NCBI RefSeq assembly: GCF_026013965.1 | Contig: NZ_CP110341.1 | Span: 3,348,001 to 3,412,000, forward strand | Reading direction: 5' to 3' | Source of the DNA: Brevibacterium sp. JSBI002 | GTDB taxonomy: Bacteria; Actinomycetota; Actinomycetes; Actinomycetales; Brevibacteriaceae | DNA length: 64,000 bases | Shown: positions 42,852 to 51,449 of the stretch, piece after piece | Layout: each line of letters begins with the position of its first letter | Position numbering within the stretch: the stretch's first letter is position 1 | Program-made: the position numbers and the translations under genes | The notes under the pieces: model-generated | The model's input: the letters and a program-made list of their open reading frames with translations, nothing else | The model's database searches: none | What the model was told of the DNA's origin: nothing

Positions 42852-43913
42852 TCACTGCATATCGGAACTCTGCTGACCGTGGGCGGTCACACGAGTCTCC
42901 TGGTATTTGGCGGCGACGACCCCGTACTCGTAGTGTCGCCAACTTGCATCGATTGCGATTCCGAAGATCTGGCTCAGGTAGTAGAGCGGAACATCGGCCC
43001 CGGCAAGATGAACGAATGGATAGCCGCCTCCGAAGCGGGGGTTGATGTCGATCACCGAAACCGTGCCTGCACTGTCGAGGAAGATATCAAGGTCGATGAG
43101 CCCGGACAGTCCTGCAGCGCGAGCGATCTTCGCCGCAGCGTCTGCGAAGGGCGCGGGATCGACGGTCACGGCTTTGTCAGTCTCCCCGGCGCGCATCCGA
43201 AGCTTGCGTCGTGCGAAGACCCCCGACAGGGATCCTTCGTCCACCAGACTCGAGACGATGTCCACCCCGTATTCACTGCCCGGCGCACACGGCTGCACTA
43301 TGACCTCGTCGAGGACGTCAGTGCTGTCGGCCCGGCGTCTGACGCTTTTCGCAGAACTCGCAACGGCTTCATCGAGATGATTCGCGGTGACCACGACAAG
43401 CCCGGAGGACCGAGAGCCGAAACGATGTTTGACCACGAACTCTCCGGAGGAGCCTGCCGCGCCCAGGAGCCGGTCCACTTCATTGCCTGTGACTGTCATC
43501 GGAGTGTTCACTCCGATGTCTTCGAGCATGTGCGCCATATGGAGCTTGTCTGCGCAGCCCTTCTGCCAAGCGGGCGAGACCCCGGGGACGAAGATCCCTC
43601 GCTTTCGCAGGCCAGCGGCGATATTCGTGTCCACGTGCAGATGCATCAGCTCATAGTCGTTCGCGGACAGAAAGAGCTTCGGCTCGAATTCCTCGATCAG
43701 CCGCAGGAGCTCATCGGCATAGGCCGGGTCGGTGTAGGGCGGCAACAGTCGCATCTCATCGCCATAGGACGCGGCCGCGCTTGTGGGATCGTTCTCGGCG
43801 ACGATGATTCGTCCGTTGAGGCCGAGTGTCTCAAAGGCCGTTCGAAACCAGTCGATGAGGTAGAGCCTTCGCCCTGCGGAGCCGATCACGATCGGCGCAT
43901 CTTCAACTCCCAA
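42852..43913 (-). CDS. ATP-grasp domain protein (carbamoyl-phosphate-synthase-like)
   Basis: A 353-residue ligase of the PylC/CPSase-like ATP-grasp group. The pre-ATP domain begins IVIGSAGRRLYLIDWF. The ATP-grasp core has GEFVVKHRFGSRSSGLVVV, and the metal-binding end is SVIDINPRFGGGYPFVHLAG. Such enzymes join a carboxylate to an amine through an acyl phosphate. With the adjacent fold-III decarboxylase it could make or attach an amino-acid or diamine group to a polymer sugar; this is inference. I chose TTG 43913 because GGGAGAG lies just ahead and the family begins here. GTG 44009 would add 32 poorly coding residues. Confidence 0.82.
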   Translation of the reverse strand: MGVEDAPIVIGSAGRRLYLIDWFRTAFETLGLNGRIIVAENDPTSAAASYGDEMRLLPPYTDPAYADELLRLIEEFEPKLFLSANDYELMHLHVDTNIAAGLRKRGIFVPGVSPAWQKGCADKLHMAHMLEDIGVNTPMTVTGNEVDRLLGAAGSSGEFVVKHRFGSRSSGLVVVTANHLDEAVASSAKSVRRRADSTDVLDEVIVQPCAPGSEYGVDIVSSLVDEGSLSGVFARRKLRMRAGETDKAVTVDPAPFADAAAKIARAAGLSGLIDLDIFLDSAGTVSVIDINPRFGGGYPFVHLAGADVPLYYLSQIFGIAIDASWRHYEYGVVAAKYQETRVTAHGQQSSDMQ

Positions 43914-44174
43914 TGATCTCTCCCGACGCTCGCGACTCCTGTTGGACGACTCATCGGGTACCCGCCTGCAATTCGAATTCTCTGAGACCGACGAAGACTT
44001 CCTCGACACGGTGATCAGACCATTTCGCCTGGTCTCGACGTTTGCCGTGAGAGTTCCCGATATCAGTTCAGATTAGCTTCACAACAGCAGCACACCGGCT
44101 GAATGCAGGCATCTTTGCGGTTTACCGAAAGGCAGAATGCGACAGTTACTCGGCTTTCCTATGACGATTGCAGC
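43914..44174. promoter_or_regulatory. Upstream region of the ATP-grasp/decarboxylase pair with inverted repeat
   Basis: The region contains AGACCA (44017-44022) and TGGTCT (44030-44035), a perfect inverted repeat around TTTCGCC, and an AT-richer stretch (44050-44090) suited to a promoter on the minus strand. A TTACTCGGC element near 44141 recalls the ACTCNGTCAC sites. No gene is supported here apart from the possible N-terminal extension of the ATP-grasp frame. Confidence 0.4.
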
Positions 44175-46856
44175 TCACGTCCTGTCGGTCTTCTGCCGTG
44201 CTCTTCCCATGGCGTCGATATTCAGCCGTGCGAACGCCTCGGCGACTTGGTGCCGGCGGGTGACTCCCAATTTCCGATAGAGGCGATACGCATGCCCTTC
44301 AACGGTGCGAACGGCAGCTCCGAGCTGCTCGGCGATCTCGGCATTCGAACGACCTTTGACCAGAAGTCCGCAGATTTCCCGCTCACGTTCCGTCAGTTCG
44401 ATCGGCGGTTCTGAGGAGACGACCGTCGACGGCACACTGCCTCGATGCTTGAGCCGATCCTTCGCCAACTGCACGCACCGTGCAGCAACATCGGGAGCCG
44501 CCGTCCGTTCCTCCTCGGCGATTCTCAGCAAGCTCGCCGCGTCCTTGTCCCGCAATGCCGATCCGACTGCTCCTATGAATCGGAGTTCCTTACCTTCCCC
44601 CAATTCGGCGAGCCGACACATCGCTTCCACATCGACCTCGCCGAAATGGCGGAAGAGCAGGTAGCGAATATGAGCGGCCAGCCCAAAGACCTCTGCCCTC
44701 TCAGCGTCCTCGAGCAGCTGATGCAGCTGTCTCTCCGCCTCTGAATCGGAGTTACGCAGCCGCCGAGAGATGAGCGCGTAGACGGATGCTCGCCTGTATT
44801 CCATCTGAAAGCTCGAATGGACGAGGCGAACGAAGCGGCCATCGAAATCCTCCGCCATCTGCGATTCCCCATTGAGCGTAGCGACGTACTGTGCCAGACC
44901 CAGGGCGGAGGCGAGAGCGGTCGACTGATTCCAATAGTCCAGCGCCTCGACCCCCGCACGAGCGAATCGCAGCGACGATTCGAGTTCGCCTTCACGCAGC
45001 CGGATCTCGGCTTCCACGATGTCGCTCGCTCCGCTCCGCGCTGCGAGCTGGGCGATGTCGTTGGTTCGCGGCACCTGCAGTGAAAGTCGAGCCGCGCCGA
45101 GGTTTCCCAGCTCTATCTGGGAGCGGGCATCCAGGATTCTCAGAAGATGGTCTCCCATACCCTTCGATCGAAGCTCGCGCTTGACGAGCGCGAGGATCTC
45201 GGTTGCCTTTCCAGGGCGACCACTCTCCACTTCGAAGGAGCCGCAGACCAGTCCCGCGCTCATTCGGTACACATCTGGTAAGGAATCGTCGAGAGCATGG
45301 CTGCGCAAGAGCTCTGCATCGGGCCGTCGAGAGAACGACCCCTTGTCATGGCGAATGCCGGAACCGACGACGGATCGAATCGTCTGGAGCAGACCCTTCG
45401 CCGCCTCGACGCTGAGGCTATCGGCCGCAAACCATTTCGCCGCCTGGCTGCGCTCTGCATGGTGGTCGGCGCACCTCCCCTCGGAGCAGCAGCTGCGTTC
45501 GTGGGCGGCGATTCTGTTTAGGGCGGCGACGAAGTCTGTTGCTTCGACAGCGACTGACCTGTGTGTGGCCTGACGGTTTGCCCAGACCACGGCGGCGGCG
45601 ATCACCAGTCCGGGACAGCACGCCTTTTGCAGGGACCGCGCGAGCAGGTCGAGCCCGAGCTCGACCTGTCCGACATTGCAATAGAGATAGGCCAGTTCGT
45701 AGAGTTCCGCGGCGTTCAGGTCGGCGGTGTGGACGTCGGCCATGATCCGCAGGGCGCGATGCCATTCGGCAGCTTCGATCGCAGTCATGGCGGCATCGAT
45801 GATCTGTCGTTCTTCGACTTCTATCCCGCAGCCCAATGCCCATTCCGTCCGGAGCATCCGAGATCGTTCGCTCGGATCGTCCGGATAGTCGCGGACGATT
45901 CCGTACCACTTTCGACTGCGGCCGATGGGAATGCTCACGCGCACCGTCTCGGACGCGTGGTGCTCACGCGCAACATAGACTCGACTCGAACCGCTGACGA
46001 TCCGCAGATCACCGAGATCGACAAGCCGATCTGCCGCTGCTCCGAGCCCGAGCGAGAGCATAAGCCCGATCTCGATCTCACCGGCCATGACCACGAGTTC
46101 GAGGACGGTTCTCTCGTCCTCCGAATACTCGTCAAGATCTATGCGCGCGAAATCACGCGCCCGACCGTCGAAGTCCGTGTCGAGTCCATCGAGTATGACC
46201 ACACCGTTGCGCAGCAGTAGCCGGTTCTTCCGCTTGCAGTATCCGAGGAGTTCGAACAACTTGCCGGGATTGCGTCCGGAGTGGAAGTCGACGATATCCA
46301 ATACCGCCTGGGAGACTATTCCTCCGAAGCTGTACTCGATTGCATTGCGCAGTTCATCCGAAGTCAGAGGGCCGAGGGTGATCTGAGCCATGGCCTGTTC
46401 GTCAACGAGCTCGGCGAATGGCCACGAATTCCTCACAGCGGACTGTCGTGTCATGGCCACAATCCGAATCGTGCCGTCGGAGGCCAGTTGCGTGAGGATG
46501 CGAATACTGCGCTCATCGAGGTAGTGAGCGTTGTCAACGTACACAGTCGGAGTCTGAGCACTTCCCGTCAACGCGTCGATCACTCGTCTGGGCAGACCGA
46601 CCGGATCGTCGAGGTCGACGATCATCGCGAAGACGCCGAAGGGCGTTGCGCCCAGCACTCGATCGCCGCGCAGCCAAGTCTCCTGCCCGCCTCGCCGCCG
46701 ATGGATTTCCCTCGCCAATCGGGTCTTGCCCATTCCGACAACGCCGTTGATGAGGACTCCGACCAAGGATCGGTCGGTCAACGTCTCTTCGATGACCCGG
46801 AGTTCGTCTTCGCGCCCCAGCAGAGGCGGGCGGTGCAGCATCATTCGTCCGGTCAT
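44175..46856 (-). CDS. Large LuxR family (LAL) regulator with intact P-loop (LuxR-3)
   Basis: An 893-residue regulator: LLGREDELRVIEETL (typical AAA/STAND entry), Walker A GVVGMGKT (38-45), Walker B-like TVYVDNAHYLDE, then a sensor segment TIRIVAMTR. About 550 residues of helical repeats follow. A C-terminal LuxR helix-turn-helix (LTEREREICGLLVKGRSNAEIAEQLGAAVRTVEGHAYRLYRKLGV, about 825-870) completes it. It is an ATP-dependent activator by family knowledge. It overlaps the stop of LuxR-4 by 4 bases (46853-46856), so the two are made together. Cysteines are more frequent than usual in the middle (HERSCCSEGRCADHH). Confidence 0.92.
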   Translation of the reverse strand: MTGRMMLHRPPLLGREDELRVIEETLTDRSLVGVLINGVVGMGKTRLAREIHRRRGGQETWLRGDRVLGATPFGVFAMIVDLDDPVGLPRRVIDALTGSAQTPTVYVDNAHYLDERSIRILTQLASDGTIRIVAMTRQSAVRNSWPFAELVDEQAMAQITLGPLTSDELRNAIEYSFGGIVSQAVLDIVDFHSGRNPGKLFELLGYCKRKNRLLLRNGVVILDGLDTDFDGRARDFARIDLDEYSEDERTVLELVVMAGEIEIGLMLSLGLGAAADRLVDLGDLRIVSGSSRVYVAREHHASETVRVSIPIGRSRKWYGIVRDYPDDPSERSRMLRTEWALGCGIEVEERQIIDAAMTAIEAAEWHRALRIMADVHTADLNAAELYELAYLYCNVGQVELGLDLLARSLQKACCPGLVIAAAVVWANRQATHRSVAVEATDFVAALNRIAAHERSCCSEGRCADHHAERSQAAKWFAADSLSVEAAKGLLQTIRSVVGSGIRHDKGSFSRRPDAELLRSHALDDSLPDVYRMSAGLVCGSFEVESGRPGKATEILALVKRELRSKGMGDHLLRILDARSQIELGNLGAARLSLQVPRTNDIAQLAARSGASDIVEAEIRLREGELESSLRFARAGVEALDYWNQSTALASALGLAQYVATLNGESQMAEDFDGRFVRLVHSSFQMEYRRASVYALISRRLRNSDSEAERQLHQLLEDAERAEVFGLAAHIRYLLFRHFGEVDVEAMCRLAELGEGKELRFIGAVGSALRDKDAASLLRIAEEERTAAPDVAARCVQLAKDRLKHRGSVPSTVVSSEPPIELTEREREICGLLVKGRSNAEIAEQLGAAVRTVEGHAYRLYRKLGVTRRHQVAEAFARLNIDAMGRARQKTDRT

Positions 46857-49471
46857 GCCCGCCTCCAGGCGATCTGCTTGAGTTCCTGACGATCGCTGAC
46901 GTGCAGCCGACGATAGATCCGACCGAGGTGCCATTCCACGGTCCGAACCGACAGATGCAGCTGCGCACCGAGTTCGGCATTGCTGGATCCATCGGCCACG
47001 CCGAACACCAGCTTCTTCTCAATATCGGTGAGCATTGTCGACAGGTCGACACCATCGGCGTCGAAGGTGATCGCGCGCAGACTGGAGTCCAACAACGCGC
47101 GGGCAAGTTTGACGCCGACCGCGTCACCTTTCTGAACTGCCCTGTCCCGTGCGGTACGAGCGAGGTCGGCGGCAATCACGACGGCGCCGAAGTCCAGCGC
47201 CGCTGCTGCAGCATCGATCATCGCTGTCTCTTCGCCGTCGCCATATGCACGCGCGACGGCTGCCGCCAATCTGCCGAGCTCTCCGTCAATCTTGTCTGCG
47301 ACACGGCTGAGATCCGACTGTGCCGACGTGTCGCCGTGACGGCTCGCCTCCATCCAGGCATAGCCGGCCAGAGTGTGCGCGCCGAGCGCATAGGCGTCCG
47401 CACCGAGTTTGTGCAGGTCCGCAGCCGTCTTCTCCGGACTCGACAGTGCGAAAGACTGGAGTTCGTAAAGATCAATCATAAAGTCCTGCAACCAGGTGTA
47501 GTCGGGGTGCGGCACTCCTTGGATCGGCTCGGATGCCCTCCTGGCCGAGAACGGGTCGAATTTCACTTTGTCACTGCGCCTTGTACTTCGCCCTCCCTGA
47601 TCTGTCTTCGTCGCACGGGAGGTCGATGCCTCGCGCAGCCGCAGATAACCCTCTGCCAGATGCAGTGCGGCGATCCTGAGTGTCTCGTCCTGCTCCGGCA
47701 CTTCCCGACCGCGGGGTGTTCTGTCCAAGTTCTGGTGGGCTCGCGTGATGTGTCCCGTCCACAGATCGACGAGAGCTGTTGCTGTTCCGATGTCCATCCC
47801 CGAAGGCGCATATCTCAGAGCCGCCCTCGCTCTGTCCCAGGAACCTGCAAGATAGTGGCCGGCGAACAGCTGGGGGGTCGAATCCTCGATTTCGAAACTA
47901 GTGTTGTCGGGAAGCTCGAGCATCGCCTCTGCTTGGACCAGATATGTGGTTCCAAGTTCGATCCGACCTCGTATGACAGCCGCAAGCCCGAGAAGCGTAC
48001 AGGCGCGCTGCCGGTGTCGCGGCAGGCAGTTGAAATCGCGGAAGACCCGCTCAGCAATACTCTGCGCAGAGTCGAAGCGACCGCCTCGCATCTCGAACTG
48101 AGCTTGGGTGACTTCGAGTCGGCCGATGTCCACTGAGCTGACCAGACGATCTCGAATCCACCCGGTTCGCAGACTCTGAGGTTCGCGAGGGTCTGTGATT
48201 CGCAGTTCGAGACATGCGAGGCGTGAGAGGTACTGATCGGAGCCGTCTCCGTCGGATGATGCGGCGATGAGACGCTCGAGGATGGCCTCGGCGTCGACGT
48301 TCTCACCTCGGCCGTACTCTGCGCGCGCCAGTTCGAGCTGAAGCTCTGGATGATCCGAATTCGCACCTCTCAAAAGCCGCGCTGCACCGGAATGGTCTCC
48401 ACACGCGTTGGCCCACAGCGCCGCTCTCAGAACCGTCTGAGAGTCGCCGGGGACCCCCCATTCCTGCATCCAGATGACCTTTCCGAACAGCGCAGCGCCG
48501 TGGAGCGTCATGGAATCAAGGGATGGGAGGACCTCCCGGAGCATCTCCAGGGAACGCGACGGGGGGATGCTGTCTCGCACTACCAGAGCCAAGGCCGGTT
48601 CGAGCAACGACACTTCGGATTGTTTGTCCCGGCCGATGGTCAGGATCCCCCGCTCGACGAGATTGTCCAGCAGATCGACATCGCACATTGTCTGCAGAGC
48701 GTCGTACGGAATTGCTCTGATCATTGCGACGAGTTCGAGAATTCGGCGCTGAGAAGGAACGACGTTCCACATGACTCGGTCCTCAGCACCTCGCCGCGCA
48801 AGTGGAGTCGATTCTATGTTGGTGAAGAGACGACTGAGCAACCGAGGATTTCCTCGTGACCTCGTACGGAGGTCGGCGATCACCTGATTGTCGACTTCGT
48901 AGCCGACTTCTCGTGCGTAGGCTGCGATTGCCGAGCTGTCCAGGCCGTCCAAGTCGACACGAACAAGCTTTCCGGCACGCCACAGAACTGCAAGGAGATC
49001 CACGGGTTGACGAATCGATTCGGCAGCTGCGAGAACCCTGATCCGTCCTTCGGCCGCCAGCTGCGAGATGATCGACAGCGACTGTTCGTCCACCCGATCA
49101 GCATTGTCGACGACGACAATGGGAACCTGCGTGACCACGGCACGCGCAAAGAACCGCGACACTATCGAGAATGCCGCGCCCATCGAAATCTCATCAGGAG
49201 CTGCCCCCTCGGTGGTGAGCAGAATCTCAAAGATTCCGAGATTCCTGTGAGCTATCAGATTCGAACCCCGGAACCGGAATACCGGGGCTTCGGGTGCGAG
49301 GTTCGCCGCAACCGCGTTGAGAACCGTGGTCTTTCCCATTCCTGTCGCGCCGATCACCAGCACCCCATCAGCGGTCGAATCTGAAAGGACAGCGACGATG
49401 TCGGCGATTTCGGACTGCCGCGCCACAGTCGAGCCGACAGCGGAAGGGCGCGACACGACAGGCGAGGTCAT
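46853..49471 (-). CDS. Large LuxR family (LAL) regulator with intact P-loop (LuxR-4)
   Basis: An 872-residue paralogue of LuxR-3 with the same plan: SEIADIVAVL entry helix, Walker A GATGMGKT (41-48), Walker B-like IVVVDNADRVDEQSL, sensor stretch RIRVLAAAES and a long helical repeat region. The C-terminal LuxR domain (LTDIEKKLVFGVADGSSNAELGAQLHLSVRTVEWHLGRIYRRLHV, about 805-855) follows. It lies between the Cys-rich small ORF upstream (overlap ATGA, 49468-49471) and LuxR-3 downstream, forming one coupled unit. Two ATP-dependent regulators in tandem could act as a pair; the signal is unknown. Confidence 0.92.
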   Translation of the reverse strand: MTSPVVSRPSAVGSTVARQSEIADIVAVLSDSTADGVLVIGATGMGKTTVLNAVAANLAPEAPVFRFRGSNLIAHRNLGIFEILLTTEGAAPDEISMGAAFSIVSRFFARAVVTQVPIVVVDNADRVDEQSLSIISQLAAEGRIRVLAAAESIRQPVDLLAVLWRAGKLVRVDLDGLDSSAIAAYAREVGYEVDNQVIADLRTRSRGNPRLLSRLFTNIESTPLARRGAEDRVMWNVVPSQRRILELVAMIRAIPYDALQTMCDVDLLDNLVERGILTIGRDKQSEVSLLEPALALVVRDSIPPSRSLEMLREVLPSLDSMTLHGAALFGKVIWMQEWGVPGDSQTVLRAALWANACGDHSGAARLLRGANSDHPELQLELARAEYGRGENVDAEAILERLIAASSDGDGSDQYLSRLACLELRITDPREPQSLRTGWIRDRLVSSVDIGRLEVTQAQFEMRGGRFDSAQSIAERVFRDFNCLPRHRQRACTLLGLAAVIRGRIELGTTYLVQAEAMLELPDNTSFEIEDSTPQLFAGHYLAGSWDRARAALRYAPSGMDIGTATALVDLWTGHITRAHQNLDRTPRGREVPEQDETLRIAALHLAEGYLRLREASTSRATKTDQGGRSTRRSDKVKFDPFSARRASEPIQGVPHPDYTWLQDFMIDLYELQSFALSSPEKTAADLHKLGADAYALGAHTLAGYAWMEASRHGDTSAQSDLSRVADKIDGELGRLAAAVARAYGDGEETAMIDAAAAALDFGAVVIAADLARTARDRAVQKGDAVGVKLARALLDSSLRAITFDADGVDLSTMLTDIEKKLVFGVADGSSNAELGAQLHLSVRTVEWHLGRIYRRLHVSDRQELKQIAWRRA

Positions 49472-49854
49472 TTCATCTCACCTATGCGGACAGCTTCATT
49501 CGACTCCGCATCGGAGTCCATGATCGAGACGTTGCGAGTAGACGACCGGCATTTCGCAGTACAGCATTGTCTGATCACGAACTGGCTGAGCCCACGGATC
49601 GCAACACCCGTCTCACCCGATTCGCCGCAGCCGTCGACATTGACAGCACTCAACGCCCCATTGCACGAGGCGCAACTACAGCAGGATCCGCGATCGGACC
49701 CGAGGGGATCCACACCCGGCGTTTCGCCAGCGGCACAGCCGCTTGGGGATTGGGCAATCATCCGTCCACTTCTCTCAGTGATTGCATTTCGAGCGACATA
49801 GGGGGAATTCGCTTTTCCATGCTCCATATGTAGTTGAACTATTTGATCATTCAT
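49468..49854 (-). CDS. Cysteine-rich small protein coupled to LuxR-4 (hypothetical)
   Basis: A 128-residue ORF starting at ATG 49854 and ending in the ATGA overlap with LuxR-4, which is the main support for its being real. The N-terminal half is ordinary (MNDQIVQLHMEHGKANSPYV). The second half is rich in cysteine: GSCCSCASCNG, then DGCGES, then RQCCTAKCRSS, with nine Cys in about 65 residues. No membrane span or signal peptide is visible. It could be a metal-binding small protein, a secreted or modified peptide precursor, or a chance frame. Base composition here is AT-richer than in its neighbours. No peptide-modifying enzyme lies in the window. Confidence 0.4.
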   Translation of the reverse strand: MNDQIVQLHMEHGKANSPYVARNAITERSGRMIAQSPSGCAAGETPGVDPLGSDRGSCCSCASCNGALSAVNVDGCGESGETGVAIRGLSQFVIRQCCTAKCRSSTRNVSIMDSDAESNEAVRIGEMK

Positions 49855-50217
49855 CCGCGACCGGCGGAAGCAATGCCTAGATAATAGGACCACGGCAGCG
49901 ATTCGAACCCGCACAGCGCTGCAATGTTAAAATTCTGTTACCTGCCAAAGGGCTCAACGTAACAAATCTGCAATACTTCGCCTGTATTTCAGATTACACG
50001 CTCAAATGCTCTTTCATCGCGACCACAGCGATTACTCAGCGTCATTCACCGCCGCATACCGGATCAACCCACCGCCGATGCCAAATTCATCGTCTGTTCT
50101 ATTCGCGTGCGGCACCGGCGCCCTTGTACCGCCGACGGACCCGTCTCCCACTTGTGAGCCCGAACACCGGACCGTACCATTGGAATCAAGTTACTGAACG
50201 ATCTATAAGGAGTTCGC
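49855..50217. promoter_or_regulatory. AT-rich divergent regulatory region
   Basis: About 360 bases of clearly lower GC content separate the LuxR-4 unit (minus) and the acyl-CoA dehydrogenase operon (plus). Around 49933-49962 the inverted repeat TGTTAC...GTAACA (17-base spacer) is a candidate operator. TTACTCAGCGTCA near 50032 resembles the ACTCNGTCAC elements of the polysaccharide locus. Promoters for both directions must lie here. The 60-codon plus-strand frame at 50006 has no ribosome site and I do not call it. Confidence 0.45.
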
Positions 50218-51411
50218 ATGGACACCCTACTGAATGCTGAAGAGCGCGAGTTCGCGCAGCAGATGCGTCAGTTCTACCGCACGGAGATCCCCGAGGAGCT
50301 CCGCTTCAAGGTCGCCACCGGCCAGGAGCTGAGCAAGGAAGACATGGTCACCTCGCAGCGGATCCTCAACCAGCACGGCTACGCCGTGCCGAACTGGCCG
50401 GTCGAATGGGGCGGCCAGGACTGGACCCCCGTGCAGCGTCACATCTGGCTCGAAGAGATGCAGCTGGCCTGCGTTCCGCAGCCGCTGCCGTTCAACGTTT
50501 CCATGGTCGGACCCGTCATCGCCACCTTCGGCTCGCAGGAGATCAAGGAACGCTTCCTGCCCGCCACCGCGAACATCGACATCTGGTGGTCGCAGGGATT
50601 CTCCGAGCCCAACGCCGGCTCGGACCTCGCCTCGCTCAAGACCACCGCGGTGCGCCGGGGAGACAAGTACATCGTCAACGGCCAGAAGACCTGGACGACC
50701 CTGGGCCAGTACGGCGACTGGATCTTCAACCTCGTGCGCACCGACCCGGACGTGAAGAAGCAGGCCGGCATCTCCTTCCTGCTCATCGATATGAAGACCC
50801 CCGGCGTCACCGTCCGTCCGATCCAGCTCATCGACGGCGGCCACGAAGTCAACGAAGTCTTCTTCGACAATGTCGAGGTGCCCGTCGAGAACCTCGTCGG
50901 CGAAGAGAACAAGGGCTGGACCTACGCGAAGTTCCTCCTCGGCAACGAACGCACCGGAATCGCCCGCATCGGCGGCTCGAAGGTCAACCTCGCCCGCGCC
51001 AAGGCCTATGCCGCGGTGACGAAGACCGCTCGCGGCACTCTGCTGGATGACCCCCTGTTCTCCGCTCGTCTGACGAAGATCGAAGCCGAACTCACTGCGC
51101 TCGAGATGACCCAGCTGCGGATCCTCTCGACCCAGGCCGCCGGGTCCGACAAGCCGGATCCGCGCTCCTCGGTGCTCAAGCTCAAGGGCTCCCAGCTGCA
51201 GGAGGACATCTCCGAGCTCCTCGTCGACGTGCTCGGCCCGCAGGGTCTCGACTTCGTCTCCGACCGCGTGCAGGGCCAGGGTCTGTCCGACCTGCCCAAC
51301 GGCGCTGTCGACGCTCTGCCCGGCTACTTCAACACCCGCAAGGTCACCATCTACGGCGGTTCGTCCGAGGTGCAGCGCGGAATCATCTCGAAGGCACTGC
51401 TCGGTCTCTGA
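50218..51411 (+). CDS. Acyl-CoA dehydrogenase, subunit/paralogue 1
   Basis: A 397-residue flavoprotein that oxidises an acyl-CoA at C2-C3. It has the family elements PNWPVEWGGQDWTPVQRHIW, the FAD/substrate strand WWSQGFSEPNAGSDLASLKT, the NGQKTWTT segment, and a C-terminal YGGSSEVQRGIISKALLGL, the FAD-contacting end. The start ATG 50218 has AAGGAG ahead. The next gene encodes a second, more divergent acyl-CoA dehydrogenase 38 bases on. Such pairs commonly form an alpha2beta2 enzyme in steroid side-chain or other bulky acyl-CoA breakdown. The substrate is not fixed by sequence. Confidence 0.95.
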   Translation: MDTLLNAEEREFAQQMRQFYRTEIPEELRFKVATGQELSKEDMVTSQRILNQHGYAVPNWPVEWGGQDWTPVQRHIWLEEMQLACVPQPLPFNVSMVGPVIATFGSQEIKERFLPATANIDIWWSQGFSEPNAGSDLASLKTTAVRRGDKYIVNGQKTWTTLGQYGDWIFNLVRTDPDVKKQAGISFLLIDMKTPGVTVRPIQLIDGGHEVNEVFFDNVEVPVENLVGEENKGWTYAKFLLGNERTGIARIGGSKVNLARAKAYAAVTKTARGTLLDDPLFSARLTKIEAELTALEMTQLRILSTQAAGSDKPDPRSSVLKLKGSQLQEDISELLVDVLGPQGLDFVSDRVQGQGLSDLPNGAVDALPGYFNTRKVTIYGGSSEVQRGIISKALLGL

Positions 51412-51449
51412 GATACCGACGCTCACTCGATCTCCCAAGAAGGACAACA

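Noticed and set aside
49484..49801. A 105-codon plus-strand frame overlapping the Cys-rich ORF
   Set aside because: No ribosome site and no coupling to another gene; the minus-strand frame is better supported by its ATGA overlap.
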